Shown in pieces: positions 1 to 7,070 of a stretch of DNA of 35,250 nucleotides. Within the stretch, counting starts at the first letter, position 1. Every line of letters begins with the position of its first letter. The notes below the pieces were generated by a model. The model was given only the letters and a program-made list of their open reading frames with translations, had not been told where the DNA came from and did not search any database. Position numbers and translations under genes: made by a program. The stretch comes from SIG598 sp045605025 (GTDB lineage: Bacteria; Bacillota; Clostridia; Oscillospirales; Acutalibacteraceae), in assembly GCA_045605025.1 (NCBI GenBank), contig JAZUPE010000003.1, forward strand, positions 1 to 35,250, in the 5' to 3' direction.

Positions 1-186
1 GATTACGACGCTGTGCTGATCACCGGTCCGACATATGCCAATCATCTCTGCGGTCTGCCAACGATTACCGTCGCCGGGGGTACCCTTGACACAAACGGCG
101 TAAGACAGGCAGTAATGCTGTATGGAACAGATGAGTTCAGATTTTACGCAGCAGCACTGGCTGTGGAGCAATTGCTGAACTCCTAA
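1..186 (+). CDS. Probable amidase, C-terminal fragment (partial)
   Basis: The open frame enters from outside the window and stops at TAA 184-186, giving the last 61 residues of a protein. The segment GPTYANHLCGLPTITVAGG followed by a short gap and LYGTDEFRFYAAALAVEQ has the layout of the C-terminus of amidase-signature enzymes, where a Gly-Leu-Pro-x-Ile-Thr-Val strand precedes a G-x-x-L-x-G segment and a final helix. The catalytic Ser-Ser-Lys region would be upstream and is not visible, so substrate and activity cannot be judged. A strong terminator 120 bases downstream would end this transcript. Confidence 0.45.
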   Translation, partial: DYDAVLITGPTYANHLCGLPTITVAGGTLDTNGVRQAVMLYGTDEFRFYAAALAVEQLLNS

Positions 187-235
187 TTAACGCAGAGACA
201 AATTCCAATATGTTGAACAAACCAAAACAGATTTC

Positions 236-300
236 CTCCCTCTTAGGAGGGCGCAATTATACGCACTGTGCCAGTGCATTGCGTTTGTGGGGCACATACG
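236..300 (+). other. Folded RNA segment with possible pseudoknot
   Basis: Downstream of the amidase stop, CGCAAT (252-257) pairs with ATTGCG (278-283) and GCACT (263-267) pairs with AGTGC (273-277), with TATAC as a bulge. The apical loop GTGCC (268-272) is complementary to GGCAC (291-295), which would make an H-type pseudoknot. A competing hairpin is also possible: CATTGCGT (277-284) with ACGCAAATG (297-305). A small CCCTC/GAGGG hairpin (238-251) lies just before. It could be the 3' end of the amidase mRNA or a small regulatory RNA ending at the terminator that follows. No known riboswitch family was recognised. Confidence 0.35.
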
Positions 301-304
301 CAAA

Positions 305-345
305 TGAGCATCCGGGTTTTTCACCGGATGCTCATCTGTTTTTTC
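305..345 (+). terminator. Rho-independent terminator
   Basis: TGAGCATCCGG (305-315) pairs perfectly with CCGGATGCTCA (324-334) around an 8-base loop, followed by a T-run at 339-344. It ends the transcript of the amidase fragment and separates it from the mraZ promoter. Confidence 0.85.
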
Positions 346-522
346 GCTGCTGGATAAATTGTTCCTTTAGAATCCTCCCGCCATTTTTCGCCACTTTCCT
401 CCACAACGCTGCTGCGGCGGCGAAAAGTGTGGTTGGCTGGTTGTGCGAATCCACGAAATTTTGTGCGCTCAAAAGTGCAGGTTGCACAGAAACACGGAGG
501 CTCGCTGTTACGATAATTACTA

Positions 523-557
523 CATCTTGTGCCAGGACGCGCTTGCGACACAAGATG
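523..557. repeat. Inverted repeat in the pre-mraZ gap
   Basis: CATCTTGTG (523-531) and CACAAGATG (549-557) are perfect 9-base arms; an inner CGC/GCG pair closes a GCTT loop. No T-run follows, so it is not a plain terminator. It may be an operator or a folded RNA. Nothing else was recognised between 346 and 634. Confidence 0.45.
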
Positions 558-634
558 CATCTGGAAGCGCGGAAAATGTCGGACGCTTGCAGAAAAGACG
601 AGAGAAATCCGTGCCGTCGGGCGGTTTAGGGGGG

Positions 635-663
635 TTGATTTTTCAGCGGAATACCAGTATAAT
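635..663 (+). promoter_or_regulatory. Sigma-A promoter of mraZ / dcw cluster
   Basis: TTGATT (635-640) and a perfect TATAAT (658-663) are separated by 17 bases. Transcription should start near 670, leaving a folded leader of about 120 bases before mraZ. Confidence 0.8.
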
Positions 664-730
664 GGTGACAAGTGGAGCGAAAAGGCGCGAAAATCCACTG
701 TAATGTCACCAAAGTGGTGGACGAATGGTG
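663..730 (+). promoter_or_regulatory. Candidate MraZ-binding boxes
   Basis: MraZ proteins bind short TGG-centred repeats spaced about one helical turn apart upstream of their own gene. Here TGGTG (663-667), TGGAG (673-677) and a weaker AGGCG (683-687) are spaced exactly 10 bases and overlap the -10 and start site. A second cluster, AAAGTGGTGG (711-720) and AATGGTG (724-730), lies downstream. Autorepression of the cluster is the expected role; the exact box sequence in this lineage is not known to me. Confidence 0.45.
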
Positions 731-760
731 TAAAATCGGCGACTGTCCGACAACAGTCGC
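664..760 (+). other. Two hairpins in the mraZ 5' leader
   Basis: The first hairpin pairs GGTGACA (664-670) with TGTCACC (704-710) and AGTGGA (671-676) with TCCACT (694-699), with GTAA bulged. It starts at the expected transcript start. The second pairs GCGACTGT (739-746) with ACAGTCGC (753-760), a perfect 8-bp stem with a 6-base loop. Neither has a T-run. They may protect the 5' end or modulate mraZ translation; the first also contains one MraZ-box cluster. Confidence 0.5.
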
Positions 761-790
761 TGAAATAACGCCCGATTAGAGGTGCGCAGG

Positions 791-1222
791 ATGTTTGTCG
801 GCAGCTTTACGCACAATATAGACGCCAAGGGACGCGTGTTTGTTCCCTCGAAGCTCAGACAGGAGCTGGGCCAGCGATTCTATATCTGCCGTGGTATGGA
901 CTGCCGCTGCATTCGCGCCTACAACGAAACCGAGTGGATCAGAATGCTCTCGAGACTTCGAGACAGCAATCTGGGAGACAACTCGGCGCGCCGCAGACTG
1001 ACATATTCCGCTGTGGACGTTGAAATGGATTCTCAAGGTAGGATCATGCTGACCGAACAGCTTCGCAATTATGCCGGTCTCACCGAAAAGGTCTGCTTTG
1101 TCGGTATGCTCGACTGGGTCGAGCTGTGGGATCCGTCGAGCTTCGCCGAAATGATGGGCGATGACATGATGGATCCGGATAAGGACGAATATGATGCCCT
1201 GCGTGAAGTAGGAATCAACTGA
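791..1222 (+). CDS. mraZ: Transcriptional regulator MraZ
   Basis: DNA-binding regulator of the division and cell-wall cluster, with two tandem SpoVT/AbrB-like beta domains. The N-terminal MFVGSFTHNIDAKGRVFVPS is the first domain's signature (family usual: G-x-x-x-x-x-I-D-x-K-G-R). The second copy shows VDVEMDSQGRIMLTEQLR near residues 75-92. Length is 143 residues, normal for the family. ATG 791 is chosen over an in-frame GTG at 782 because AGAGG (778-782) lies 8 bases upstream of the ATG and overlaps the GTG, and because family members start with MF. It is the first gene of the cluster and probably represses its own promoter. Confidence 0.95.
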   Translation: MFVGSFTHNIDAKGRVFVPSKLRQELGQRFYICRGMDCRCIRAYNETEWIRMLSRLRDSNLGDNSARRRLTYSAVDVEMDSQGRIMLTEQLRNYAGLTEKVCFVGMLDWVELWDPSSFAEMMGDDMMDPDKDEYDALREVGIN

Positions 1223-1282
1223 ATGTCGCCCTGAGACCTTTTCTTATTAACCTGACTATATGTCCCCCTTTTACTAAACCTT

Positions 1283-1323
1283 CTGCACAGGGGCGGCTTT
1301 GTTGAGAAGCCGCCCTTATGCAG
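1283..1323 (+). other. GC-rich stem-loop between mraZ and rsmH
   Basis: GGGCGGCTT (1291-1299) pairs with AAGCCGCCC (1307-1315), and flanking CTGCA (1283-1287) with TGCAG (1319-1323). No T-run follows on the + strand, so it may be a processing or stability element or a weak terminator that lowers read-through from mraZ. Confidence 0.6.
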
Positions 1324-1395
1324 CCTAAAGGGAGTAGACATAAGATATGATGATGGAATAATACGGTCAACATATTTATTTCAGAATAACACCAT

Positions 1396-1449
1396 TTTTC
1401 GCCGTAGTCAACAGCAAAATCGCGTTTTTTGCGCATTTTCCGGCGAAAA
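1396..1449 (+). other. Hairpin in the rsmH leader
   Basis: TTTTCGCCG (1396-1404) pairs with CGGCGAAAA (1441-1449), and inside it GCAAAA (1414-1419) pairs with TTTTGC (1427-1432). It ends 23 bases before the rsmH Shine-Dalgarno sequence. Confidence 0.45.
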
Positions 1450-1488
1450 GCGAAAAAATGATGTTCCGGGCGGGGAGGAGAAGCGAAA

Positions 1489-2418
1489 TTGAGCCAGTAT
1501 CATATACCTGTTTTGCTTCGTCAGACCATAGAACTGCTGAACATCAATCCCGACGGTGTCTATTTTGACGGTACCGCCGGCGGAGGCGGCCACAGTGCCG
1601 CTATCCTTGAGCGGATAGAAAACGGTCTGCTTATCAGCAACGACCGCGACCCGCAGGCTGTTGAGGAAGTCACCCGCAGACTGGGACAGGGCGAGCACAA
1701 CGTGATAGTACATGACGAGTTCGGAAACATCGCCGGCACTCTTGATCGTCTTGGAATTGACGGCGTGGACGGCGTGCTGCTGGACATCGGTGTTTCTTCC
1801 CATCAGCTTGACTGCGCGGAGCGCGGCTTTTCTTATCATAACGATGCGCCGCTTGATATGCGCATGGCATCCGAAGGTCCCACCGCTGCCGATCTTGTGG
1901 CAACGCTTTCGTGGCAGGAGCTTGCCGCGATATTCTCCCGCTTCGGCGAAGAAAAGCATTCGGTGCGCATAGCTAAAGCCATATGCCGGGAACGTGAGAT
2001 GGCTCCCATCGAGACCACCCTGCAGCTTGCGGATATAATCCGCGATGCGGTTCCGGCCGCGGCACGCAGGGACGGACACCCTGCGCGCAGAGTGTTTCAG
2101 GCTCTGAGAATCGCGGTGAATGACGAACTTGGACAGCTGGAACGCGGTCTTAATGCTGCTTTTGAACGGCTCAGATCCGGTGGACGGCTGGCGGTCATTA
2201 CCTTTCATTCTCTTGAAGACCGCATGACAAAACAAGCGATGGCAGAATGGTGCAAGGGTTGTACCTGTCCGCCGGATTTTCCGGTGTGTGTCTGCGGCAA
2301 AAAGCCAAAGGCAAGGCTTATCACGCGCAAACCCGTTGAGGCGGATGCGGAAGAACTGGAACTCAATCCCCGTAGCCGCAGCGCTAAACTGAGGGTGTGT
2401 GAACGTCTGCCCGAATGA
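1489..2418 (+). CDS. rsmH: 16S rRNA (cytosine-1402-N4)-methyltransferase RsmH (MraW)
   Basis: S-adenosylmethionine-dependent enzyme that methylates N4 of C1402 in 16S rRNA. The N-terminus MSQYHIPVLLRQTIELL and the AdoMet-binding glycine loop DGTAGGGGHS (residues about 27-36) are diagnostic, as are SFHSLEDRMTK (about 240-250) and the C-terminal NPRSRSAKLRVCER. The cysteine cluster CKGCTCPPDFPVCVCG near residue 259 is typical of many Firmicute members. Start is TTG 1489, supported by GGGGAGGAG (1472-1480) 8 bases upstream. 309 residues, normal length. It follows mraZ after a 266-base gap holding two hairpins. Confidence 0.95.
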   Translation: MSQYHIPVLLRQTIELLNINPDGVYFDGTAGGGGHSAAILERIENGLLISNDRDPQAVEEVTRRLGQGEHNVIVHDEFGNIAGTLDRLGIDGVDGVLLDIGVSSHQLDCAERGFSYHNDAPLDMRMASEGPTAADLVATLSWQELAAIFSRFGEEKHSVRIAKAICREREMAPIETTLQLADIIRDAVPAAARRDGHPARRVFQALRIAVNDELGQLERGLNAAFERLRSGGRLAVITFHSLEDRMTKQAMAEWCKGCTCPPDFPVCVCGKKPKARLITRKPVEADAEELELNPRSRSAKLRVCERLPE

Positions 2419-2500
2419 TTTCAGAATACGACAAAGAACCACAGGGGTTCAATGATACGATATACCAAATAACAAATGAGGAAAACGGAGGGGAACAGAA

Positions 2501-3055
2501 ATGGCATACGAATCTGGAAACAATGCCTATGATCTGACGCTTTTTGCGCCGAGAAAGAGTTACGTTCGCGCCACTCCCAAGGCGGAAGCCGGCGTGTCAC
2601 GTACAGGAAGACTGAGTGGCGGACGCTCCGGTGCGAAGTCCAAAACCGTAACGCCCGAGCGCAAGGCAGAAAGCCGCAAGGAACGTGAGCGCCGCATCGG
2701 TCGTACCCGTCTTGCGCGTATTCTTGCTCTGGGCATTTTTATGGTGATCGTTTTCACCATGCTTATCGGCAGTCGTGTGGATTACCACGAGCTGACCATG
2801 GAGATTGAAGCTGCAAGCAAAGAGCTTACCGAACTCGAGCAGGACTATGAGGCTCTCCGCGTCAAGTTTGATACCAAGATGAGCGATGCTGCCGTAGAAG
2901 AATACGCTGTCAACGAACTGGGAATGCAGAAGCGTGAAAGCAGCCAGACCGAATATATAAGCCTGAACGTGAGCAATGTGTTTGAGTTTGCCGACCAGCA
3001 GTCGGACGACTGGTATCAGACTAATCTGGAAAAAATACTGTCATACGCCGACTGA
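2501..3055 (+). CDS. ftsL: FtsL-like cell division protein
   Basis: Small bitopic membrane protein in the ftsL position between rsmH and the division PBP; FtsL forms a complex with FtsQ/DivIB and FtsB/DivIC at the septum. A basic cytoplasmic N-terminus (residues 1-70, rich in Arg, Lys and Ser) is followed by one membrane segment (about 72-90, ILALGIFMVIVFTMLIG) and a heptad-rich coiled coil (about 95-125), then an acidic tail. 184 residues is longer than typical FtsL because of the basic leader and tail. AGGGG lies 9 bases before ATG 2501. FtsL sequences diverge strongly, so the assignment rests on position and architecture. Confidence 0.8.
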   Translation: MAYESGNNAYDLTLFAPRKSYVRATPKAEAGVSRTGRLSGGRSGAKSKTVTPERKAESRKERERRIGRTRLARILALGIFMVIVFTMLIGSRVDYHELTMEIEAASKELTELEQDYEALRVKFDTKMSDAAVEEYAVNELGMQKRESSQTEYISLNVSNVFEFADQQSDDWYQTNLEKILSYAD

Positions 3056-3121
3056 GCTTCGTGTAACTATTCTATAGGCTCCGGAGGTGTATGGCCGGTT
3101 AAACTGCGCTCATACATAATC

Positions 3122-3158
3122 GAGAGTTAAGATAATTCATCTTGACTCTCTTTTGTTT
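3122..3158 (+). terminator. Intrinsic terminator between ftsL and the PBP gene
   Basis: GAGAGTTAAGAT (3122-3133) pairs with ATCTTGACTCTC (3139-3150), 12 bp with one G-T wobble and a 5-base loop, followed by TTTTGTTTCTT. It sits inside the dcw cluster, so it should reduce transcription into the PBP and mur genes unless read through. Confidence 0.75.
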
Positions 3159-3240
3159 CTTACGGAAAAAAGGGAACGGCTGTGCAGCGGCTGACGGATG
3201 GAACACTATTATCAAACCGGGAACGATATCTACAGACGGA

Positions 3241-3283
3241 AAGGAGAGTGCGCGGCAGGAAAAATACCGCGCGAACTGATATG
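3241..3283 (+). promoter_or_regulatory. Shine-Dalgarno separated from the start codon by a hairpin
   Basis: AAGGAG (3241-3246) lies 34 bases before the likely start ATG 3281. Between them GCGCGG (3250-3255) pairs with CCGCGC (3267-3272), an all-GC 6-bp stem. Folding would remove 23 bases and leave about 11 between AAGGAG and ATG, a workable spacing. This could decide the start of the PBP gene and make its translation depend on folding. Confidence 0.4.
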
Positions 3284-5581
3284 GCAGAAAAGAGAGAAAA
3301 TGCACCCAAAAGGAAAAGAACTCCCGCAGGAAAACACAACAAAGCAGGCTACCGCAGCGGACGCATAATCGGACGCATGCACTGGCTGCTTATCGGCATG
3401 GCGGCCGGCTATCTTGTGATAGTCGGAGCACTCGGATGGTATCAGCTTATCAACGCGGAAACATGGCAGCAGAGGGCGACCGAACAGCAGCTGTCCGACA
3501 CTGAACAGCCCGCAGAGAGAGGAACCATCTACGACACCAACATGGAGACCATAGTGCAGAGCACTACCGCGTGGGTAATCAGTCTTCGCCCAGATGATAT
3601 CAAGGAAGAACAGGAGGACGCTGTGGTTGCCCGTCTGGCAGAGGTCCTTAAACTGGACGAGGAATACATCCGCGGAAGAATGGCGCTCAACGCAACCAGT
3701 GTAAAACTCAAGACCAAGGCCGATAAAGATCAGAAGGATGCCATATACAACTTCTGCTTCAATGAAAAAGGCGAACAGATTATTCCCGGCGTGTCTATCA
3801 CTGCCGATACCCGCCGCACCTATTCATATGGATCACTTGCTTCCACTGTGCTTGGCTTTACCGGTACGGATAACACCGGTCTTTCCGGCCTGGAAGCAAA
3901 ATACGATGCCCAGCTCAGTGGCGTGCCCGGACGAGTGGTCACCATCAAGAATGCCCGTGCCGGCGAAATGCCATTTGAGTACAACACCCTTGTTGAGGCA
4001 AAGGAAGGCAACAGTCTTGTGCTGACCATCGATGCCAATATCCAACAGGTGGTGGAAGAAAAGCTCATGCGCGCGGTGGAAAAGAATCAGGTCAGAAACC
4101 GAGCCTGCGCTATTATGATGAATGTCAATACCGGTGCCGTCCTTGCGATGGCTACCGTTCCCGATTACAATCCTGCCGATTATACCGCCATTGCCGATCA
4201 GACGCTGGCGGCGGAGATCGAGCAGATCGAGGACAGCAAGGAGCGCAGCGAAGCGCTTACAAAGGCTCAGAATGCCCAGTGGCGCAACAAGGCTATCAGC
4301 GACACCTACGAGCCCGGTTCGGTATTCAAACCGGTCACCATGTCCGCCGCCCTTGAGGAAGGTGTGACCTATCTCAATGACGGTTTCTACTGCGGCGGCT
4401 CCATGACCGTAGGCGGCCTGCGTACCAGCTGTCACAAGAGTGCGGGACACGGCTCCGAGAGCCTGACTATGGGAATGGTCAACTCCTGTAACTGCGTGTT
4501 CATGACTCTGGGCGACCGTCTCGGCGGCAGCGGATTCTTCAAGTACTACAAAGCCTTTGGCTTTACCGAAAAAACCGGCATTGACCTGCCCGGTGAGGCT
4601 TCTCCTGTGGCAGGAGTTAACTACCACAAAGAAGAAAACCTCAACCGCTATGCTCATGACCTTGCCGTCGTTAGCTTTGGTCAGACAAATACCGTCACAC
4701 CCATCCAGATGGTAACAGCCATCTCTGCCATCAGCAACGGCGGTTACCTGATGACCCCATATGTGGTTGCTCAGGTTCTGGACAGCGAGGGAAACATCAT
4801 CGTAAACAACGAGGCCACTGTCAAGCGTCAGGTTATCTCCGCCAGCACTTCGGAAATGATCAACGGCATGCTGGAGGCTACCGTATCCAAGGGCACAGCC
4901 CGCAACTGCTACATCGCCGGCTACCGCATCGGAGGCAAGACCGGTACTTCCGAAAAGATTGCAGAGCAGGCTCAGACCGGACAGCGCACCTACGTTGCTT
5001 CCTTCTGCGCCGTTGCTCCCAGCGATGATCCCGAGATTGCGCTGCTGGTGCTGCTGGACGATCCCAGAGGAGCCAGCCACATGGGCGGCACCATCGCCGC
5101 TCCCGTTGCCCGTGAGATTCTCGAGGAAGTGCTTCCCTATCTCAACGTGGACACCATCTATTCCGCCGACGACGTCAAGAATCTTGATACCGTCGTGCCA
5201 AATGTCATGGGCAAGCCGGTGGACGAAGCCAAGACCGCCATCAAGGATAAGAGCCTTGATGTGCGGGTGATAGGTGACGGTGACGTGGTCACCGCCCAGA
5301 CTCCCATGGCAGGACAGTCCATCCCCAGAGGAGGTACAGTGGTGCTCACCACACGTGAGGAAGGCGAGGTTCCGCTGACCACCGTCCCCGATGTCACCGG
5401 ACTCAGCCCCAGAGAGGCAAACCGCGTGCTGACGGGTAAGCATCTCAACATCCGTTACGCAGGTTCGGGTTACAACACAGCCCAGGGCGTGTCCGTTTCC
5501 CAGACCATTCCGGAAGGCTCGAGCGTAGCCGAAGGAACCGTAGTCACAGTTGAATTCATAATGAGCGGCTCCACCGACTGA
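3281..5581 (+). CDS. ftsI: Class B penicillin-binding protein with two PASTA domains (FtsI/PbpB/SpoVD type)
   Basis: Septal peptidoglycan transpeptidase, partner of FtsW. With ATG 3281 it has 766 residues: a basic cytoplasmic tail, one membrane segment (about 33-57, HWLLIGMAAGYLVIVGALGW), a dimerisation domain beginning near RGTIYDTN, and a transpeptidase domain with S347-x-x-K (GSVFK), S402-C-N404 and K553-T-G. Two PASTA repeats follow (about 636-695 and 698-766), starting VVPNVMG and TVPDVTG. An upstream GTG at 3182 with a weak GGG site, or GTG 3248 right behind AAGGAG, would add 33 or 11 residues; ATG 3281 is preferred because of the usual tail, but see the hairpin entry. Whether it serves vegetative division or sporulation cannot be told from sequence. 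Confidence 0.92.
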   Translation: MAEKRENAPKRKRTPAGKHNKAGYRSGRIIGRMHWLLIGMAAGYLVIVGALGWYQLINAETWQQRATEQQLSDTEQPAERGTIYDTNMETIVQSTTAWVISLRPDDIKEEQEDAVVARLAEVLKLDEEYIRGRMALNATSVKLKTKADKDQKDAIYNFCFNEKGEQIIPGVSITADTRRTYSYGSLASTVLGFTGTDNTGLSGLEAKYDAQLSGVPGRVVTIKNARAGEMPFEYNTLVEAKEGNSLVLTIDANIQQVVEEKLMRAVEKNQVRNRACAIMMNVNTGAVLAMATVPDYNPADYTAIADQTLAAEIEQIEDSKERSEALTKAQNAQWRNKAISDTYEPGSVFKPVTMSAALEEGVTYLNDGFYCGGSMTVGGLRTSCHKSAGHGSESLTMGMVNSCNCVFMTLGDRLGGSGFFKYYKAFGFTEKTGIDLPGEASPVAGVNYHKEENLNRYAHDLAVVSFGQTNTVTPIQMVTAISAISNGGYLMTPYVVAQVLDSEGNIIVNNEATVKRQVISASTSEMINGMLEATVSKGTARNCYIAGYRIGGKTGTSEKIAEQAQTGQRTYVASFCAVAPSDDPEIALLVLLDDPRGASHMGGTIAAPVAREILEEVLPYLNVDTIYSADDVKNLDTVVPNVMGKPVDEAKTAIKDKSLDVRVIGDGDVVTAQTPMAGQSIPRGGTVVLTTREEGEVPLTTVPDVTGLSPREANRVLTGKHLNIRYAGSGYNTAQGVSVSQTIPEGSSVAEGTVVTVEFIMSGSTD

Positions 5582-5609
5582 TCAGGAGCCGCGTTACAGG
5601 AGGCAGGCT

Positions 5610-7070
5610 ATGAAGCTGTCAGCAATAATGAACGGCGTGAGCTGTTTTACAACAGCAGATATGGACACGGATATTGTTACCATCACCGTGGATTCCCGTA
5701 AAGCGGCACCCGGAACGGTGTTCTGCTGCATAAAGGGACTGACCCGTGACGGTCATGAATTTGCGCCCGCAGCCGCAGAGGCCGGTGCGATCGTTGTCTG
5801 CGATCATGATCTGGGGCTCCACGAGCAGCAGATTATCGTGGAGAACACCCGTGAAGCGTTTGCTGCCATGTGCGAAAACTACTTCGGCAATCCTCTGCGC
5901 CGCCTGAAGCTGATCGGCATCACCGGTACCAACGGCAAAACCTCCACCACTTTCATTCTCAAGCACGTCCTCGAACAGTGCGGACACAAAACCGGACTGA
6001 TCGGCACCGTGCAGAACATGATCGGCGACGAGATAATCGAAGCCCACTACACCACACCTGACACCTATGAGCTTCATGAGCTGTTCGGCAAAATGGCCGA
6101 CGCAGGCTGCGAATACTGCGTCATGGAGGTTTCCTCTTTCGGCCTTGAGCAGGGCAGGGTGGCAGGACTGCATTTCGATACTGCCTGCTTTACCAACCTC
6201 ACGCAGGATCACATTGATATCCATAACACCATGGAGGCGTACTTCGCCGCCAAGTGTATGCTCTTTGAACGCTGTTCCAAGGCGGTCATCAATGCCGATG
6301 ATCCGTGGAGCGCACGCATTCCGCTCAGCGAGGGTATGGATATACTGAACTTCACCGCCACAGGCAGCGAGGGACTGACCGCCTCCGACATCGTATGCCG
6401 CGCCGATGGCGTCAGCTTTACCATGTCACTGGACGGCATAAGCGGACAGGTCAGTGCCTGTATTCCCGGAAGATTCACCGTTTACAATCTCCTTTCCGCC
6501 GCCGGATGCGCTCTGGCAGCAGGACTGGAACTCGGCGATATAGCAAAGGCTCTCAGCACTGCCCGCGGAGTAAAGGGCAGAGCGGAAGTCTATCCCAACG
6601 ACAAGGACTTCACCATCATCATCGACTACGCCCACAGTCCGGACGGCGTGGAGAACATCCTCCGCTCCATGCGCGAAATTACGGACGGGCGCTTAGTGGT
6701 ACTGCTTGGCTGCGGCGGAGATCGCGACGCAGCCAAGCGCCCGCTGATGGGTGAGGCCGCCGCGCGTCTGGCAGATTACGTCATCGTTACCTCCGATAAC
6801 CCGAGGAGTGAGGATCCCGATGCCATCATCAGCCAGATTATTCCCGGAGTGAAAAAACACAACACCGAATACACTGTCATCACCAGCCGCCGCGACGCCA
6901 TCGAATATGCCGTACGGAATGCCCGCAGGGATGACGTTATCGTGCTGGCAGGCAAGGGACACGAAACCTACCAGATACTCAGCACCGGCACTATTCACTT
7001 TGACGAGCGCGAGGTGCTGGACGAGATTTTTGCAAAGATACCCGCCGAGGAGGCAACCTTCAATGGATAA
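5610..7070 (+). CDS. murE: UDP-MurNAc-L-Ala-D-Glu:meso-diaminopimelate ligase MurE
   Basis: Cytoplasmic ATP-dependent ligase adding the third residue of the peptidoglycan stem peptide. The P-loop GTNGKTS sits at residues 106-112, YTTPDTYELH marks the UDP-MurNAc region, and D396-N-P-R399 is the motif known for meso-diaminopimelate selection (lysine enzymes differ). GKGHETYQ near the C-terminus is also a family signature. 486 residues, usual length. AGGAGG (5597-5602) precedes ATG 5610. It lies 28 bases after the PBP gene and overlaps murF by 8 bases, so the two ligases are translationally linked. Confidence 0.95.
   Translation: MKLSAIMNGVSCFTTADMDTDIVTITVDSRKAAPGTVFCCIKGLTRDGHEFAPAAAEAGAIVVCDHDLGLHEQQIIVENTREAFAAMCENYFGNPLRRLKLIGITGTNGKTSTTFILKHVLEQCGHKTGLIGTVQNMIGDEIIEAHYTTPDTYELHELFGKMADAGCEYCVMEVSSFGLEQGRVAGLHFDTACFTNLTQDHIDIHNTMEAYFAAKCMLFERCSKAVINADDPWSARIPLSEGMDILNFTATGSEGLTASDIVCRADGVSFTMSLDGISGQVSACIPGRFTVYNLLSAAGCALAAGLELGDIAKALSTARGVKGRAEVYPNDKDFTIIIDYAHSPDGVENILRSMREITDGRLVVLLGCGGDRDAAKRPLMGEAAARLADYVIVTSDNPRSEDPDAIISQIIPGVKKHNTEYTVITSRRDAIEYAVRNARRDDVIVLAGKGHETYQILSTGTIHFDEREVLDEIFAKIPAEEATFNG

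Noticed and set aside
210..768. Several overlapping frames of 70-140 codons in the pre-mraZ gap, both strands
   Set aside because: They run through the strong terminator and the mraZ promoter, have no ribosome binding sites and show no recognisable domain.
1408..2442. 344-codon frame antisense to rsmH
   Set aside because: Shadow of a clearly real gene; its length follows from GC-rich third positions of rsmH.
3082..3105. GGAGG followed by ATG and a 3-codon frame between ftsL and the PBP gene, possible attenuation leader
   Set aside because: The spacing between GGAGG and ATG is too short and three codons are not a credible leader.
3198..3362. Short + strand frame (about 54 codons) overlapping the start of the PBP gene
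   Set aside because: No Shine-Dalgarno sequence, overlaps the real gene in another frame, and its composition looks random.
3833..5443. 536-codon frame antisense to the PBP gene
   Set aside because: Entirely inside the real PBP gene, His/Gly-rich composition typical of antisense shadows, no start signal.
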